Shown here in pieces: positions 41,662 through 50,383 of a stretch of 53,759 nucleotides of DNA. Where the stretch lies: assembly GCA_009840165.1 (NCBI GenBank), contig VXOG01000084.1, positions 1 to 53,759 of the forward strand. The letters run 5' to 3'. This DNA comes from Chloroflexota bacterium. Its GTDB lineage: Bacteria > Chloroflexota > Dehalococcoidia > Lucifugimonadales > UBA3495. Each line of letters starts with the position of its first letter. The first letter of the stretch is position 1. Position numbers and translations under genes: made by a program. The notes beneath the pieces are model-generated. The model saw only the letters and a program-made list of their open reading frames with translations. It was not told where the DNA came from and did no database searches.

Positions 41662-41757
41662 CGTCATTCCTGCGAAAGCAGGAATCCAGAATCGTTATTT
41701 AATGGGGGCGCATTGGAACACAAGGACGCCTGGATACCGGCTTTCGCCGGTATGACG
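41662..41757. repeat. Family A repeat, paired with two different stems
   Basis: The left hairpin ATTCCTGC-GAAA-GCAGGAAT and the right hairpin ATACCGGC-TTTC-GCCGGTAT lie in inverted orientation about 40 bases apart. The stems differ from the common ATTCCGGC form by paired changes. Confidence 0.9.
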
Positions 41758-41774
41758 GGATGTACCAAATCACT

Positions 41775-42836
41775 CTACCCGCCCGGCCGCAGGTGCGGCA
41801 TCACCTCTTCTACAAACAGCCCCATGCACCGCATCACCTGGTCGGGAGTCAGATCTCCCCACGCGAAGATGGGACAGAAATAGTTGATGCCCGTCTCGTC
41901 AATTGCGCGTTGGACACGCTCCCGCACGGTGTCCGGCGTTCCGGTGATCACCACGTCCCGCGACTCCAACGAGTCGAAGTCCCGCATCGCGCTGAGCTGG
42001 TCCACCAACCCCTTCTTGGTCCACAGGTAATCGATGTTGTAGAACCACGTCCGGTAGGCCGCCTTGGCCTCCACCCGTGCCTGCTCCTCGGTGTCGGCGA
42101 TGTACAGGTGGCGCACCAGCCCCAGCTTGGGCGCGGCCACGTGGCTGTTCAACCCGTCGGACAACCGGTCGCCGTGCCAGACCTGCTTGTACAGGTCATA
42201 GTGCGCCTTGACGCCGGTGTTGTCGGCGAACACGGTGCAGGTGTTGAAGCCGTGCTGCGCCATCCACGGCACGGTCTCGATGTTGTTGCTGGCGTACCAC
42301 AGCGGCGGATAGGGCTTCTGATGGGGCGCAATCCACAGTTCGATGTCCTCGTAGTTGTAGTGCTTGCCCTGGTAATTGAGCATCCCCGTAGTGAAGCCGG
42401 CGGTGAACATCTCCATCTGCTCGTTAAACATTTCCCAGCTGATGCCCAGGTCCACGCCGAACTCGGCGGCCTCCACCGGCGAGACACCCCGCCCCACGCC
42501 CAGGTCCAGCCTTCCGTTGCTCAGGTTGTCCAGCATACAGATTTCGTGGTACAGCCGGATGGGATTGTAGAAGGGCAGCAGGAACACCAGCGGCCCCAGC
42601 CGCAGCTTGGTCGTGCGCTGCGCCGCCGCCGCCAGGAACACCGCCGGCGATGGCGATACGCTGAGGGGCGTGATGTGATGCTCCGCCAGGTGGTAACTGT
42701 AGAATCCGCTCCGGTCAGCGTATTCCAGCATCCTGAGCCGGTTCTCGAAAATCTCACTGGGCGCCGACTTGTCCCATTCAATCCAGTCGAACAACCCGAA
42801 TTCCAGCGTATCGCTAAGCGCGGCAGCCTGCGTCAT
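41775..42836 (-). CDS. LLM-class flavin-dependent oxidoreductase
   Basis: The 353-residue luciferase-like monooxygenase contains LEFGLFDWIEWDKSAP, GFYSYHLAEHHITPL, RLGPLVFLLPFYNPIRLYHE and NGRLDLGVGRGVSPVE. It is only distantly similar to the LLM at 24105-25202, so it probably has a different substrate. A ribosome-binding site GAGGTGAG precedes the ATG. A family A repeat lies in its promoter region. Confidence 0.9.
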   Translation of the reverse strand: MTQAAALSDTLEFGLFDWIEWDKSAPSEIFENRLRMLEYADRSGFYSYHLAEHHITPLSVSPSPAVFLAAAAQRTTKLRLGPLVFLLPFYNPIRLYHEICMLDNLSNGRLDLGVGRGVSPVEAAEFGVDLGISWEMFNEQMEMFTAGFTTGMLNYQGKHYNYEDIELWIAPHQKPYPPLWYASNNIETVPWMAQHGFNTCTVFADNTGVKAHYDLYKQVWHGDRLSDGLNSHVAAPKLGLVRHLYIADTEEQARVEAKAAYRTWFYNIDYLWTKKGLVDQLSAMRDFDSLESRDVVITGTPDTVRERVQRAIDETGINYFCPIFAWGDLTPDQVMRCMGLFVEEVMPHLRPGG

Positions 42837-42870
42837 GGCTCACCTCTACTCCCAGAGTCTTTTGGTTATT

Positions 42871-42973
42871 CCCGTCATTCCGGCGAAAGCCGGAATCCAG
42901 AAGATGTTGGCGTTGGGGGACATTGGCGCCAGCAGGACGTTCCTGGATTCCGGATCAAGTCCGGAATGACGGG
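42871..42973. repeat. Family A repeat, paired; right arm with ATCAAG loop
   Basis: Left ATTCCGGC-GAAA-GCCGGAAT, right GATTCCGG-ATCAAGT-CCGGAATGAC, with ends CCCGTCATTC and GAATGACGGG. It lies between the rhodanese and LLM genes. Confidence 0.9.
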
Positions 42974-42984
42974 AGTAGATATAT

Positions 42985-43857
42985 TCAGTCCGCCACCAGC
43001 GGCAGCGACGGGTCGGCGGCATACTCCGACATCGAAGCATCGTACACCGCCACGTTCTCATACCCCAGCATCGCCAGCACAAAAGCATCGTTGGACGCCG
43101 CGATACCGCCGCCGCAGTAGGTGACCACCCGCTGCGCCGGATCCGCGCCCGCCGATTCAAACAACGCCGCCAGTTCCTCCGCCGGCCGGTAAAGCCCGGT
43201 TTGCGGATCAATCAACTCGCCCGATGGCACGTTGGTCGCACCGGGAATGTGTCCGGCCCGCCCGTAGGCGCGTCCGCCGTCCTCGCCGGAGTGCTGATCC
43301 CGCCCCAGCGCGTTGATCAAGCAACTCCCGCCACCGGACTCCATGAATGCCCTGACCTCGGCCAGGTCTGCGAATCGCGCCGGATCCTGCGTCGGCGTGA
43401 ACGTCGCCGGCGCATACGTCGCCGGTTCCGTGGACACCGCCCGACCCTCTGCCGTCCAGCGATTCCAGCCGCCATCCAGCACCACCGCGCCGGTGCAGCC
43501 CATGGATCGGAACATCCACCAGAACCGCGCCGCCCACTGCGACCCCAGCCGGTCGTACAGCACCAGTTTCGTCGTCTCTGAAATGCCGTGCCGCCCGGCT
43601 GCATCGGCGAACGCCTCCGCCGACGGCATCATAAAGCGGTAGGGCTGGTCATTGTCGGAGAACTCGGCCTGTAGCTCCAGGAACCCCGCGCCGGGAATGT
43701 GCCCCGTCTCATACTCGGCCCGCCCCGACTCGGCGCGAACTCCACCCTCGCCCCGGTGCAGAAACACCGTAGTCTCAAAGACGCGCACGTCGTCCTCCCC
43801 CAGATGCTCCGCCAGCCAATCAGTCGAAACCAGATACTCAGGATGCGTAAATGCCAT
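42985..43857 (-). CDS. Two-domain rhodanese sulfurtransferase
   Basis: The 290-residue protein has two rhodanese domains. The N-terminal one (DDVRVFETTVFLHRGEGG, GHIPGAGFLEL) is non-catalytic. The C-terminal one (about residues 155-290) has GHIPGATNVPSGEL and the active-site loop TYCGGGIAAS with the persulfide Cys. The ATG (complement of 43855-43857) follows GGAGGTT. Thiosulfate or 3-mercaptopyruvate is the probable sulfur donor. The loop sequence CGGGIA is closer to thiosulfate sulfurtransferases. Confidence 0.9.
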   Translation of the reverse strand: MAFTHPEYLVSTDWLAEHLGEDDVRVFETTVFLHRGEGGVRAESGRAEYETGHIPGAGFLELQAEFSDNDQPYRFMMPSAEAFADAAGRHGISETTKLVLYDRLGSQWAARFWWMFRSMGCTGAVVLDGGWNRWTAEGRAVSTEPATYAPATFTPTQDPARFADLAEVRAFMESGGGSCLINALGRDQHSGEDGGRAYGRAGHIPGATNVPSGELIDPQTGLYRPAEELAALFESAGADPAQRVVTYCGGGIAASNDAFVLAMLGYENVAVYDASMSEYAADPSLPLVAD

Positions 43858-43954
43858 AGTAACCTCCGGCCGTCCCGGCCATCCGTGCCGTTGCCCTCTC
43901 GCCCCCAGTATCCCCGTCCCGTCCCCCATTCGCAACTTCCATAGTCCCTATCAA

Positions 43955-44069
43955 AAAATCCTGTATATCCCGTTCATCCTGTGCATCCCAGTAAATCAAA
44001 ATCCTTGCCAAAACACCGCGGCTCTTTCTGCCCCCTCTCCCCTCGCGGGAGAGGGTTGGGGTGAGGGGT
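43955..44069. repeat. Family E and family C repeats in tandem
   Basis: Family E (43955-43998, ATCCTGTATATCCCGTTCAT, CCTGTGCATCCC, AGTAAATC) followed by family C (44031-44069, CCCCCTCTCCCCTCGCGGG, GAGAGGGTTGGGGTGAGGGG). Confidence 0.82.
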
Positions 44070-44070
44070 A

Positions 44071-45231
44071 TCAACCCCCAACGACCCTCCGCGCCCAATC
44101 CCTCCGGTTCCCCCGAAAACCGTTCCCTTCCATATCCACGTCGTGGTCATCAGTGACCGAAATCCCACACTCCCGCGAATCCTCGATCTGATTGCTTGAG
44201 ATGACGTAGCGCCGCGCCACGTTCCCGCTATCCTTTCCCTCCGGCGCAACGTCGCTCCAAAGGCGGATGCCGTTGCGGTTCCGCTCGATGTGGTTGTCCT
44301 CGATCCGATTATCTCGCCCGTGCTCGATGGCCACCCCGTCAAACCGATTGGCGCGTATCTCGTTTCCCCTCACCGTGGTATCGGTGGAGTAGCCCAGCCA
44401 GAACCCATAGTTGCAATAGTTGGCGATATTCCCCTCGAACACGTTGCCCGATGAAAACACCGCTTCAAAGGCGTTGTTGGGCGAATAGCTGCCGTCGTTG
44501 CCGGCGATGAAATTGTCGTTGGACGGCGGGCGGTTGTGCGCCCGGATGAAAAACCCATCGCCGCTGTAGCGAAGGCGGTTGCCGGTGATCCGGTTCCGGT
44601 TGGAGCCTGCCTCCAGCAGAATCCCCGCCGAGTCCGCCGTGTCGCACCAGAAACGACCGGTGTAGCGGATGCAATGTTCGGCGGTGTTGTCCGCAACTTC
44701 GTTGTCGCTGGACATCAGCAGGTAAATCCCCACGTTGCCGCAGTGGGAGGCGTTGTTGCCCCTGATGATGTTGCGCTCCGACCGCACCGCGCTGATCCCG
44801 TTGAAATTGTTGTTGACCAGGTTGCCCTCTATCACGCTGTCACGCACCCGACGCAGGTAGATCCCGCCGCCGAACCCTTCCTCCACCGGCGCCTCAATAT
44901 CGGGCAGCCAGCCGGCATCCGGCGGATTCGCGTTGTCCGATACCACGCAGCCCCGGATGGTCAGGTTCCTCACGTTCTCGGCCCGTATGCCGTAGTGAAA
45001 CCCCATCACCATGCCGTTGAGGATCGCCACGTCCTCGCAGTCATGCACCCAGATACCCACGCCGCCGTTCCCCTCCCCGTCCAGCACAACGCCGGACAGA
45101 TCCAGCGCAACGCCATCGGCGCAAATCTCCACGACCACCCCCGAAGAGGGCAGCGCGCGCAGCCCAACATACCGCGACGGCTCAAACGTCTCCCTAGTGT
45201 ACCGGTCAGGCACGATACGAACTTCAGCCAT
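44071..45231 (-). CDS. Right-handed parallel beta-helix (NosD/CASH-like) repeat protein
   Basis: The 386-residue protein shows about 13 coils with the pattern xxIxGNxxxxNxxGI (NLTIRGCVVSDNAN, DSVIEGNLVNNNFNGISAV, RNIIRGNNASHCGNVGIYLL, NRIEDNHIERNRNGIRLW). This is the PbH1/NosD beta-helix of polysaccharide-active and pectate-lyase-like proteins. No signal peptide is visible, although most family members are exported. Its role is uncertain: carbohydrate binding or cleavage, or a structural role. It diverges from the dehydrogenase gene at 45284. Confidence 0.82.
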   Translation of the reverse strand: MAEVRIVPDRYTRETFEPSRYVGLRALPSSGVVVEICADGVALDLSGVVLDGEGNGGVGIWVHDCEDVAILNGMVMGFHYGIRAENVRNLTIRGCVVSDNANPPDAGWLPDIEAPVEEGFGGGIYLRRVRDSVIEGNLVNNNFNGISAVRSERNIIRGNNASHCGNVGIYLLMSSDNEVADNTAEHCIRYTGRFWCDTADSAGILLEAGSNRNRITGNRLRYSGDGFFIRAHNRPPSNDNFIAGNDGSYSPNNAFEAVFSSGNVFEGNIANYCNYGFWLGYSTDTTVRGNEIRANRFDGVAIEHGRDNRIEDNHIERNRNGIRLWSDVAPEGKDSGNVARRYVISSNQIEDSRECGISVTDDHDVDMEGNGFRGNRRDWARRVVGG

Positions 45232-45283
45232 AGCCCCATGTTATAGTTTTCTCACCCCAATACCAAACCGAGAGTGAACATAC

Positions 45284-46186
45284 ATGAACATCGGCACCGT
45301 AGCCATATTAAGCCCCGGCGACATGGGCCACGCCGTTGGCCAACGCTTCCGCGAGCACGAACTGGACGTAATAACCTGCCTCGCCGGCCGCAGCGAACGC
45401 ACCCGCACCCTGGCCGATAAGGCCGGCATCCGCGACGTTCCCACCATGCAAGAACTGGTCGAGCAATCGGACTTGGTAATGTCAATGACCGTGTCCGCAG
45501 CCGTCCCCGGCGTGTGCCAACAGGTCGCCGACGCGCTCAAAGCCACCGGCTCCGAAACGCTGTTCGCCGAGTGCAACGCCATCGCTCCCCAGCTCACCCG
45601 CGAGCTGGAGCCTGTCATCATCGACGCCGGCGGGCGATTTGTCGATGCGTCCATCATCGGCGGCCCGCCCCGACCGGGTTACAGCCCCCATTTCTATGCC
45701 TCCGGCGAGCACGCCGCCCAGTTTGCGCGACTCAATGACTTCGGACTCACCGTGCTGAAACTGGACGGTGACGTGGGCCAGGCATCGGGCATCAAGATGT
45801 GCTACGCCGCCATGACCAAAGGCTCCTGGGCCCTCTACACCGAGCTCCTGATGGCCGCTGAGCTCATGGGCCTCACCGAGCCTTTGCTTGCCGAATTCCA
45901 GTCGGGCCAGGAGTCGGCCCTGCAACGCATGGAACGCACCATCCCCACCGTGCCGCCCCGCGCCCGCCGCTGGGTCAGCGAGATGGAGGAGATCCGCGAC
46001 ACCTTCGCTCACCTGGGCATGACGCGTCACCTCTTCGAGGGCGTGGCGGAAATGTATCGTTTCATCGGCAGCACCCCGCTGGGCGACGAGACCCCCGAAT
46101 CCCGCGACCGCAACCGCACCTTCACCGAAACCATCCGCCAACTGGCCGAGCACTTGCCGCCACAGGATTCAGGGGATGTTCATTAG
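45284..46186 (+). CDS. 3-hydroxyisobutyrate-dehydrogenase-like NAD(P)-dependent oxidoreductase
   Basis: The 300-residue protein starts with the Rossmann motif TVAILSPGDMGHAVGQRFRE. It has the family linker AECNAIAPQLTRELEP, the FVDASIIGGPPRPGYSP region and the catalytic lysine in ASGIKMCYAAMTKGSWALY. The C-terminal domain is of the DUF1932 type. It oxidises a beta-hydroxyacid or reduces an imine or semialdehyde; substrate unknown. Confidence 0.88.
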   Translation: MNIGTVAILSPGDMGHAVGQRFREHELDVITCLAGRSERTRTLADKAGIRDVPTMQELVEQSDLVMSMTVSAAVPGVCQQVADALKATGSETLFAECNAIAPQLTRELEPVIIDAGGRFVDASIIGGPPRPGYSPHFYASGEHAAQFARLNDFGLTVLKLDGDVGQASGIKMCYAAMTKGSWALYTELLMAAELMGLTEPLLAEFQSGQESALQRMERTIPTVPPRARRWVSEMEEIRDTFAHLGMTRHLFEGVAEMYRFIGSTPLGDETPESRDRNRTFTETIRQLAEHLPPQDSGDVH

Positions 46187-46211
46187 GTAGCTCTGTTCAA
46201 AGTAACAAGTT

Positions 46212-46239
46212 CGTCATTCCGGCTTTCGCCGGAATGACG
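46212..46239. repeat. Family A, perfect 28-bp palindrome
   Basis: CGTCATTCCGGC-TTTC-GCCGGAATGACG: a solo copy in which both ends are intact, located between two plus-strand genes. Confidence 0.9.
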
Positions 46240-46295
46240 GTGTTAGCCAACACGCCCTAGTCACGAAAGCCACAACTTCAATCAGGAGCCGCCCC

Positions 46296-46544
46296 ATGCC
46301 CGAACCCGCGCCCACCAGCAACAACCGGCACATGTTCTCCACCGAGGAATGGGGCATGGTGTCCAAGACCCAGATCGAACGCGCCACCGTGTCCACCGAA
46401 ATGAACGAGGATACCGGGGTCCTCGTGGTCTGGACCCGTGGCACCGCCGACAACCCCGATGCCGGCTGGACCGCCCGCCACGCTATCTCCGGCGATGCTC
46501 TCCGCGATGCCCTGCAAGCCGCCGGCCTGCTACCCCAGGATTAG
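46296..46544 (+). CDS. Unrecognised 82-residue protein
   Basis: The ATG at 46296 follows AGGAG. The sequence (FSTEEWGMVSKTQIERATVS, then TRGTADNPDAGWTARHAISGD) has no family I recognise. It is hydrophilic, lacks a signal peptide, and its ribosome-binding site and codon use look genuine. It converges with the MFS gene (ten bases between stops). Confidence 0.65.
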   Translation: MPEPAPTSNNRHMFSTEEWGMVSKTQIERATVSTEMNEDTGVLVVWTRGTADNPDAGWTARHAISGDALRDALQAAGLLPQD

Positions 46545-46553
46545 AGCCGACGC

Positions 46554-47957
46554 CTACCCGTCTCCGCCCGCAGCGCCGGCCGCCACCACCGGACGCGCCG
46601 TGCCCCGGAAGTAGATGTCGCGCCAGAACCCGCTGCCGATCACCGTTCCCGCCACCACCAGCGTGAACGCGGCGCCCGATATCGCCATGATCAGGCCGGC
46701 TGACCAGAAATCCGCCAGGCTGCCGTACAGCAGGTTGGCAAACGCCATGCTCCCGCCGATATGCATGGAGTACGCCGACGAAACCCGGCCCCTAATCTCA
46801 TCGGGCACCACCGTCTGGATTACGGTGTGAGTGATGGTCATAAACCCCGACGTGCCCAGTCCCATCAGCACGGCGGCGATCACCGAAATCCCCGTTTGCG
46901 ATGACAATCCCATACCGATGGGCGTCAGGCTGCTGGTAAACCCCAGCAGCAGGAACACCTTCCCCCGCGTCATGTCGTTGATGATGCCCCCGACAAATAT
47001 CGACGAGAACAGCGCGCCGATGCCAAGGGCGGCCATCAGGGCGTAAACGTCGTTCGGGTTGAACGTCACTCCGTCGGGCGACAGCTTTTCCAGCGCCAGC
47101 GGCGGCAGCATCGACTCGAAGGACATCACCAGCACGCAGTGCGCCACCGCCATCAGCAGGATGCCGAAGATCAGCGGCGTGGTGTAGGCGTACACGAACC
47201 CGGCGGCGGCGTTCGCCCAGAAGCCGCGGCTGCGGTTGATCACTCCCGTCGATACCGTCCGGATGTTGAGCGCGGATATCAGCGCCACGAGGTAGAACGC
47301 CGCGCACGCCCAGAACACGATGGCGGACGTTCCCAGCGTGACCACCAGGTCCTGTAAGGAAAACGAGAATCCGCCCGACCCGAAAATTGCGCTGCCGCCA
47401 ACGGTCACAGAAACCACCAGCAGGATGGCCGGTCCAATGGCGCGGGACCCCTGTTGCATCGCCTGGTTCAGCGCCACTGCGTTGGGCAGACGCTCCCGGT
47501 CCACCAGGTTGGGCGTCAGCGATTGAGAGGCGGTCATCTGCGTGGAGCGCAGCGTCCCGTTGATCACCGCGAGGATCACCACGTACCACGGGTTGCTGAC
47601 GCCCGTCATCACGAGGATGGCCATGACGGATGCCTGCGCAATCTGGAGTATGTACACCCGTTGCAGCAGCGTTTTGCGGGTCATCTTGTCGGCCAGGTAG
47701 CCGATGAACGGCGTCGCAAAAAAGCGTGGCGACATTGCCGCGAACGTAATCAGCCCAACCCACAACCCCTGCGTCCCCTGCAACTCGGGGATGCCGTACA
47801 CCCACGCGCCCCGCGCGACAATCAGCGCCCATGCCCCGCTGCTGCTGCACAGCGTGGCAAAGGCCATGAACCGAAAATCGCGGAATACCAGCGCCGCCAG
47901 AAACCGATGCGCCCTCTGTGCGAGAAAGCTGCGTCGCGGTTCCTGGGGTGTGGACAT
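46554..47957 (-). CDS. MFS transporter (MFS_3, EntS-like)
   Basis: The 467-residue protein has about twelve membrane helices and the family motifs FRDFRFMAFATLCSSSG, GYLADKMTRKTLLQRVYILQ (motif A), MTASQSLTPNLVDRERLPNA and GRVSSAYSMHIGG. It resembles drug/siderophore exporters of the DHA3 type. Substrate unknown. It could export a product of the neighbouring catabolic genes. Confidence 0.88.
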   Translation of the reverse strand: MSTPQEPRRSFLAQRAHRFLAALVFRDFRFMAFATLCSSSGAWALIVARGAWVYGIPELQGTQGLWVGLITFAAMSPRFFATPFIGYLADKMTRKTLLQRVYILQIAQASVMAILVMTGVSNPWYVVILAVINGTLRSTQMTASQSLTPNLVDRERLPNAVALNQAMQQGSRAIGPAILLVVSVTVGGSAIFGSGGFSFSLQDLVVTLGTSAIVFWACAAFYLVALISALNIRTVSTGVINRSRGFWANAAAGFVYAYTTPLIFGILLMAVAHCVLVMSFESMLPPLALEKLSPDGVTFNPNDVYALMAALGIGALFSSIFVGGIINDMTRGKVFLLLGFTSSLTPIGMGLSSQTGISVIAAVLMGLGTSGFMTITHTVIQTVVPDEIRGRVSSAYSMHIGGSMAFANLLYGSLADFWSAGLIMAISGAAFTLVVAGTVIGSGFWRDIYFRGTARPVVAAGAAGGDG

Positions 47958-48021
47958 ATTGAATTCCTGCTGCGCCGGTTTTTGCGGCGATCATTGGCGC
48001 ATTGTAACGCAATAATTCATA

Positions 48022-48133
48022 TTGTCAGAATCAGGATTTGTGGGATTTATGGATTGGCAGGATTGGAAGCATCCCGGCGTAAATGGTTTCAATCCCGCAA
48101 ATCCCGAAATCCTCATAATCCTGATTCTGACAA
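48022..48133. mobile_element. 112-bp MITE-like element with 17-bp perfect inverted ends
   Basis: TTGTCAGAATCAGGATT (48022-48038) and its exact reverse complement (48117-48133) flank AATCC/GGATT-rich internal inverted repeats. No transposase is present. A lone end of the same sequence lies at 49262-49278, on the other side of the BNR gene. Confidence 0.72.
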
Positions 48134-48137
48134 GGAC

Positions 48138-49109
48138 TTAGTTCGGTACCCAAACCATCGCGCCCACCTCGGTGAACTCCCGACCCACCTTCTCCCACGA
48201 GTCGCCGGCGTCGCTGCTTGAATACAGCTCCCCCATCAGGCTGGAAGCCAGCACGAAATTGGGATCAGCGGCATGGGTGGCGAAACCCCAGATGTTCGAG
48301 TTTGGCTCCACCGGCAAGGGCCGCTTCTCCCAGGTCTGGCCTGCATCCTGAGAACGCTGGACCGCACCCGCGCCGCCGATGGCCGTGTCGCCGACGCCGG
48401 CGAAGATCACGTTGGGATCGTCGGGCTTGACGGCGATGCCCCGGCTGTAAGGCAGGACGAATTGATCGGTGGTGACCACGGACTGCCAGCTTTCGCCCAT
48501 GTCCGTGGTGGAGTAGATCTCCCGGGGCGTGCTGGCGAGCACCCGGTTCGGCTCGCCTGGACTGATGGCCATCCCGTGTATGTCGGGATGCACGCCGCCC
48601 TCAACGTGAGTCCAGGTGTCTCCGCTGTCCAGGCTGCGGTACACCCCATCCACCTCAACGCCGGCCCATACCGTGCGGTGGTCCTTCGGGTCAACTACCA
48701 GCATCGTCACCATCGGAGGCCCGATGTGGCATTCCTGCGCCATCTGCACCGACAGCTTGCTCCAACTCTCGCCGCCATCCCGTGACCGGAACAGCGCCGC
48801 CGGCTTGATCCCTACGAAAATGGTCTCCGTGTCCTCCGGGTCAATGGCTATGGACCAGATGGGTACGCCGTCCATGGGCGACCAGAGTTTCTCCCACGTG
48901 GCCCCCTTGTCCTCGCTGCGGTAGATGCCGTTGTCCGCTCCCGCCAATATGCGGCTGGAATCATCGGGATACACCGCCATCGCCCTGACCTGGCTGCCCA
49001 GCGGGAACGGGTCCCGGATGCGTGTCCAGCTATCCCCGCCATCCGGGCTGTGCCAAACGCCGCCGCCGAACCCTGTCGCGCCCACGCAAATGCTGTAGTT
49101 TTTGCTCAT
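48138..49109 (-). CDS. BNR/Asp-box beta-propeller (sialidase-like exo-type fold)
   Basis: The 323-residue protein has at least six Asp-box motifs (SPDGGDSWTRI, SEDKGATWEKL, SRDGGESWSKL, SLDSGDTWTHV, SQDAGQTWEKR, SSDAGDSWEKV) spaced as in BNR propellers of the photosynthesis-assembly/Ycf48 and sialidase group. No signal peptide is apparent. The many S-D-G-W blades point to a carbohydrate- or ligand-binding propeller; activity is unknown. GAGGAGG precedes the ATG. It is bracketed by family E ends. Confidence 0.85.
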   Translation of the reverse strand: MSKNYSICVGATGFGGGVWHSPDGGDSWTRIRDPFPLGSQVRAMAVYPDDSSRILAGADNGIYRSEDKGATWEKLWSPMDGVPIWSIAIDPEDTETIFVGIKPAALFRSRDGGESWSKLSVQMAQECHIGPPMVTMLVVDPKDHRTVWAGVEVDGVYRSLDSGDTWTHVEGGVHPDIHGMAISPGEPNRVLASTPREIYSTTDMGESWQSVVTTDQFVLPYSRGIAVKPDDPNVIFAGVGDTAIGGAGAVQRSQDAGQTWEKRPLPVEPNSNIWGFATHAADPNFVLASSLMGELYSSSDAGDSWEKVGREFTEVGAMVWVPN

Positions 49110-49131
49110 GGTGATTACCTCCTCCTCAAGC

Positions 49132-49227
49132 CCGTCATACCGGCGAAAGCCGGTATCCAGGAATTTTCCTCAGTTCACGTTGACGAATGTGTCGAGTTTC
49201 TGGATTCCCGCTTTCGCGGGAATGACG
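49132..49227. repeat. Family A repeat, paired; stems ATACCGGC and ATTCCCGC
   Basis: Left GTCATACCGGC-GAAA-GCCGGTATCCAG, right GGATTCCCGC-TTTC-GCGGGAATGAC. The two arms have different but internally matched stems. Confidence 0.9.
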
Positions 49228-49261
49228 ATTTTCCAGCTGAGATTGCCCACCCAATCCGGTG

Positions 49262-49278
49262 AATCCTGATTCTGACAA
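49262..49278. repeat. Lone family E terminus
   Basis: AATCCTGATTCTGACAA, identical to the right end of the element at 48022-48133. Confidence 0.8.
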
Positions 49279-49288
49279 TCCCCCGGCA

Positions 49289-50314
49289 TCACCCCGTCAA
49301 CTCCGTAATCGAAATCCAGCCCGGCCCTTCGCCCAGCGGATGCGATCCCAGCCGGGTCAACCCGCCCGAATCACCGTCCACGCCGAAGATCGCCATCTGC
49401 CCCGAATCCTGCCCGGCAGAGTAGATGAACTTGTCCTGCAAATCCAGGCACAGCGCGTTGGGGCGCGGCTCAGACTGCACGATGCCGTTGGACGTCAACG
49501 CGCCGGTAGCCGCGTCCACCGTATAGCAGGCGATGCTGTCGTGGCCCCGGTTGGGCGCGTACAGGAACCGTCCCGACGCCGTGATCTGAATCTGCGAGCA
49601 GGTGTTGCGCTCCTCGAATCCCTCCGGCGGCAGCGTGGTCACTGTCTGAAACAGGGACAGCGTTCCGTTGTCCGTGTCCAGGTTGTACGCGCTCACGCTG
49701 CAACCCTGCTCGTTGGAGAAGTACAGCACGTCCAGCGAGGGATGGAAGCAGAAGTGGCGAGGCCCCAGGAACTCCTCGGGATCCACCGTCGCCGGCGAGT
49801 TGGGCGTAATCTGCCCCGTGTCCTCGTCGAAAAGGAACTGCCAGATCGAGTTGGGCCCGTTGCCCGCGATGTGCGGCACGAAAGCGTAGCTGTTGGTCGC
49901 GTCCGTCTGCATGGCATGGGCGCCCGTAGCCGTCTCCAGCTGTACGACGGGATCGCCGCCCACCGAGCCGTCATCGCCGATGGGATGCACCGCCACCCGC
50001 GCGCCCTGGTAGTAGGACGACAGTACAAACCGGCCCTTGCGGTCGGTGGCCACGTACACCGGCCAGGCGTCCAGCGCGATGGAACCGTTCTGCGTCAACC
50101 CTCCGTTGGCCTGGTCAATCTCGAAACTGACCAGCTGCGTAACCTCGCGGCATCCCACGTAGAGGAACCTGCGGTCGGGACTGATCGCCATGGTGAACGG
50201 CCCGCCGTCAACGGAAACGTCATGCTGCAACGTCAACCCACCCGTGTCGGGGTCGATGGTGAAAACCGAAATCTTGTTGTCGCCCTGAACGGCAACGTAC
50301 ATGTAGTAAGCCAT
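49289..50314 (-). CDS. Seven-bladed lactonase (6-phosphogluconolactonase YbhE/Pgl family)
   Basis: The 341-residue protein has the lactonase propeller: YMYVAVQGDNKISVFTIDPD, ISPDRRFLYVGCREV, KGRFVLSSYYQGARVAVHPI, LDVLYFSNEQGCSVSAYN and GRFLYAPNRGHDSIACY. Family members hydrolyse 6-phosphogluconolactone or other lactones in the cytoplasm. GGAGG lies just before the ATG. No pentose-phosphate genes are adjacent, so another sugar lactone is possible. Confidence 0.88.
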   Translation of the reverse strand: MAYYMYVAVQGDNKISVFTIDPDTGGLTLQHDVSVDGGPFTMAISPDRRFLYVGCREVTQLVSFEIDQANGGLTQNGSIALDAWPVYVATDRKGRFVLSSYYQGARVAVHPIGDDGSVGGDPVVQLETATGAHAMQTDATNSYAFVPHIAGNGPNSIWQFLFDEDTGQITPNSPATVDPEEFLGPRHFCFHPSLDVLYFSNEQGCSVSAYNLDTDNGTLSLFQTVTTLPPEGFEERNTCSQIQITASGRFLYAPNRGHDSIACYTVDAATGALTSNGIVQSEPRPNALCLDLQDKFIYSAGQDSGQMAIFGVDGDSGGLTRLGSHPLGEGPGWISITELTG

Positions 50315-50328
50315 TATTACCTCCTAAT

Positions 50329-50368
50329 CCCCTCTCCCTTGACGGGAGAAGGTTGGGGTGAGGGTGAA
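50329..50368. repeat. Family C repeat
   Basis: CCCCTCTCCCTTGACGGGAG followed by AAGGTTGGGGTGAGGG, just downstream of the VOC gene and upstream of the lactonase start. Confidence 0.85.
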
Positions 50369-50383
50369 GACTCTACGATCATC

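Noticed and set aside
41760..43124. 454-codon plus-strand frame opposite the LLM gene
   Set aside because: It is antisense to an unmistakable LLM monooxygenase and has a low-complexity His/Arg/Val composition.
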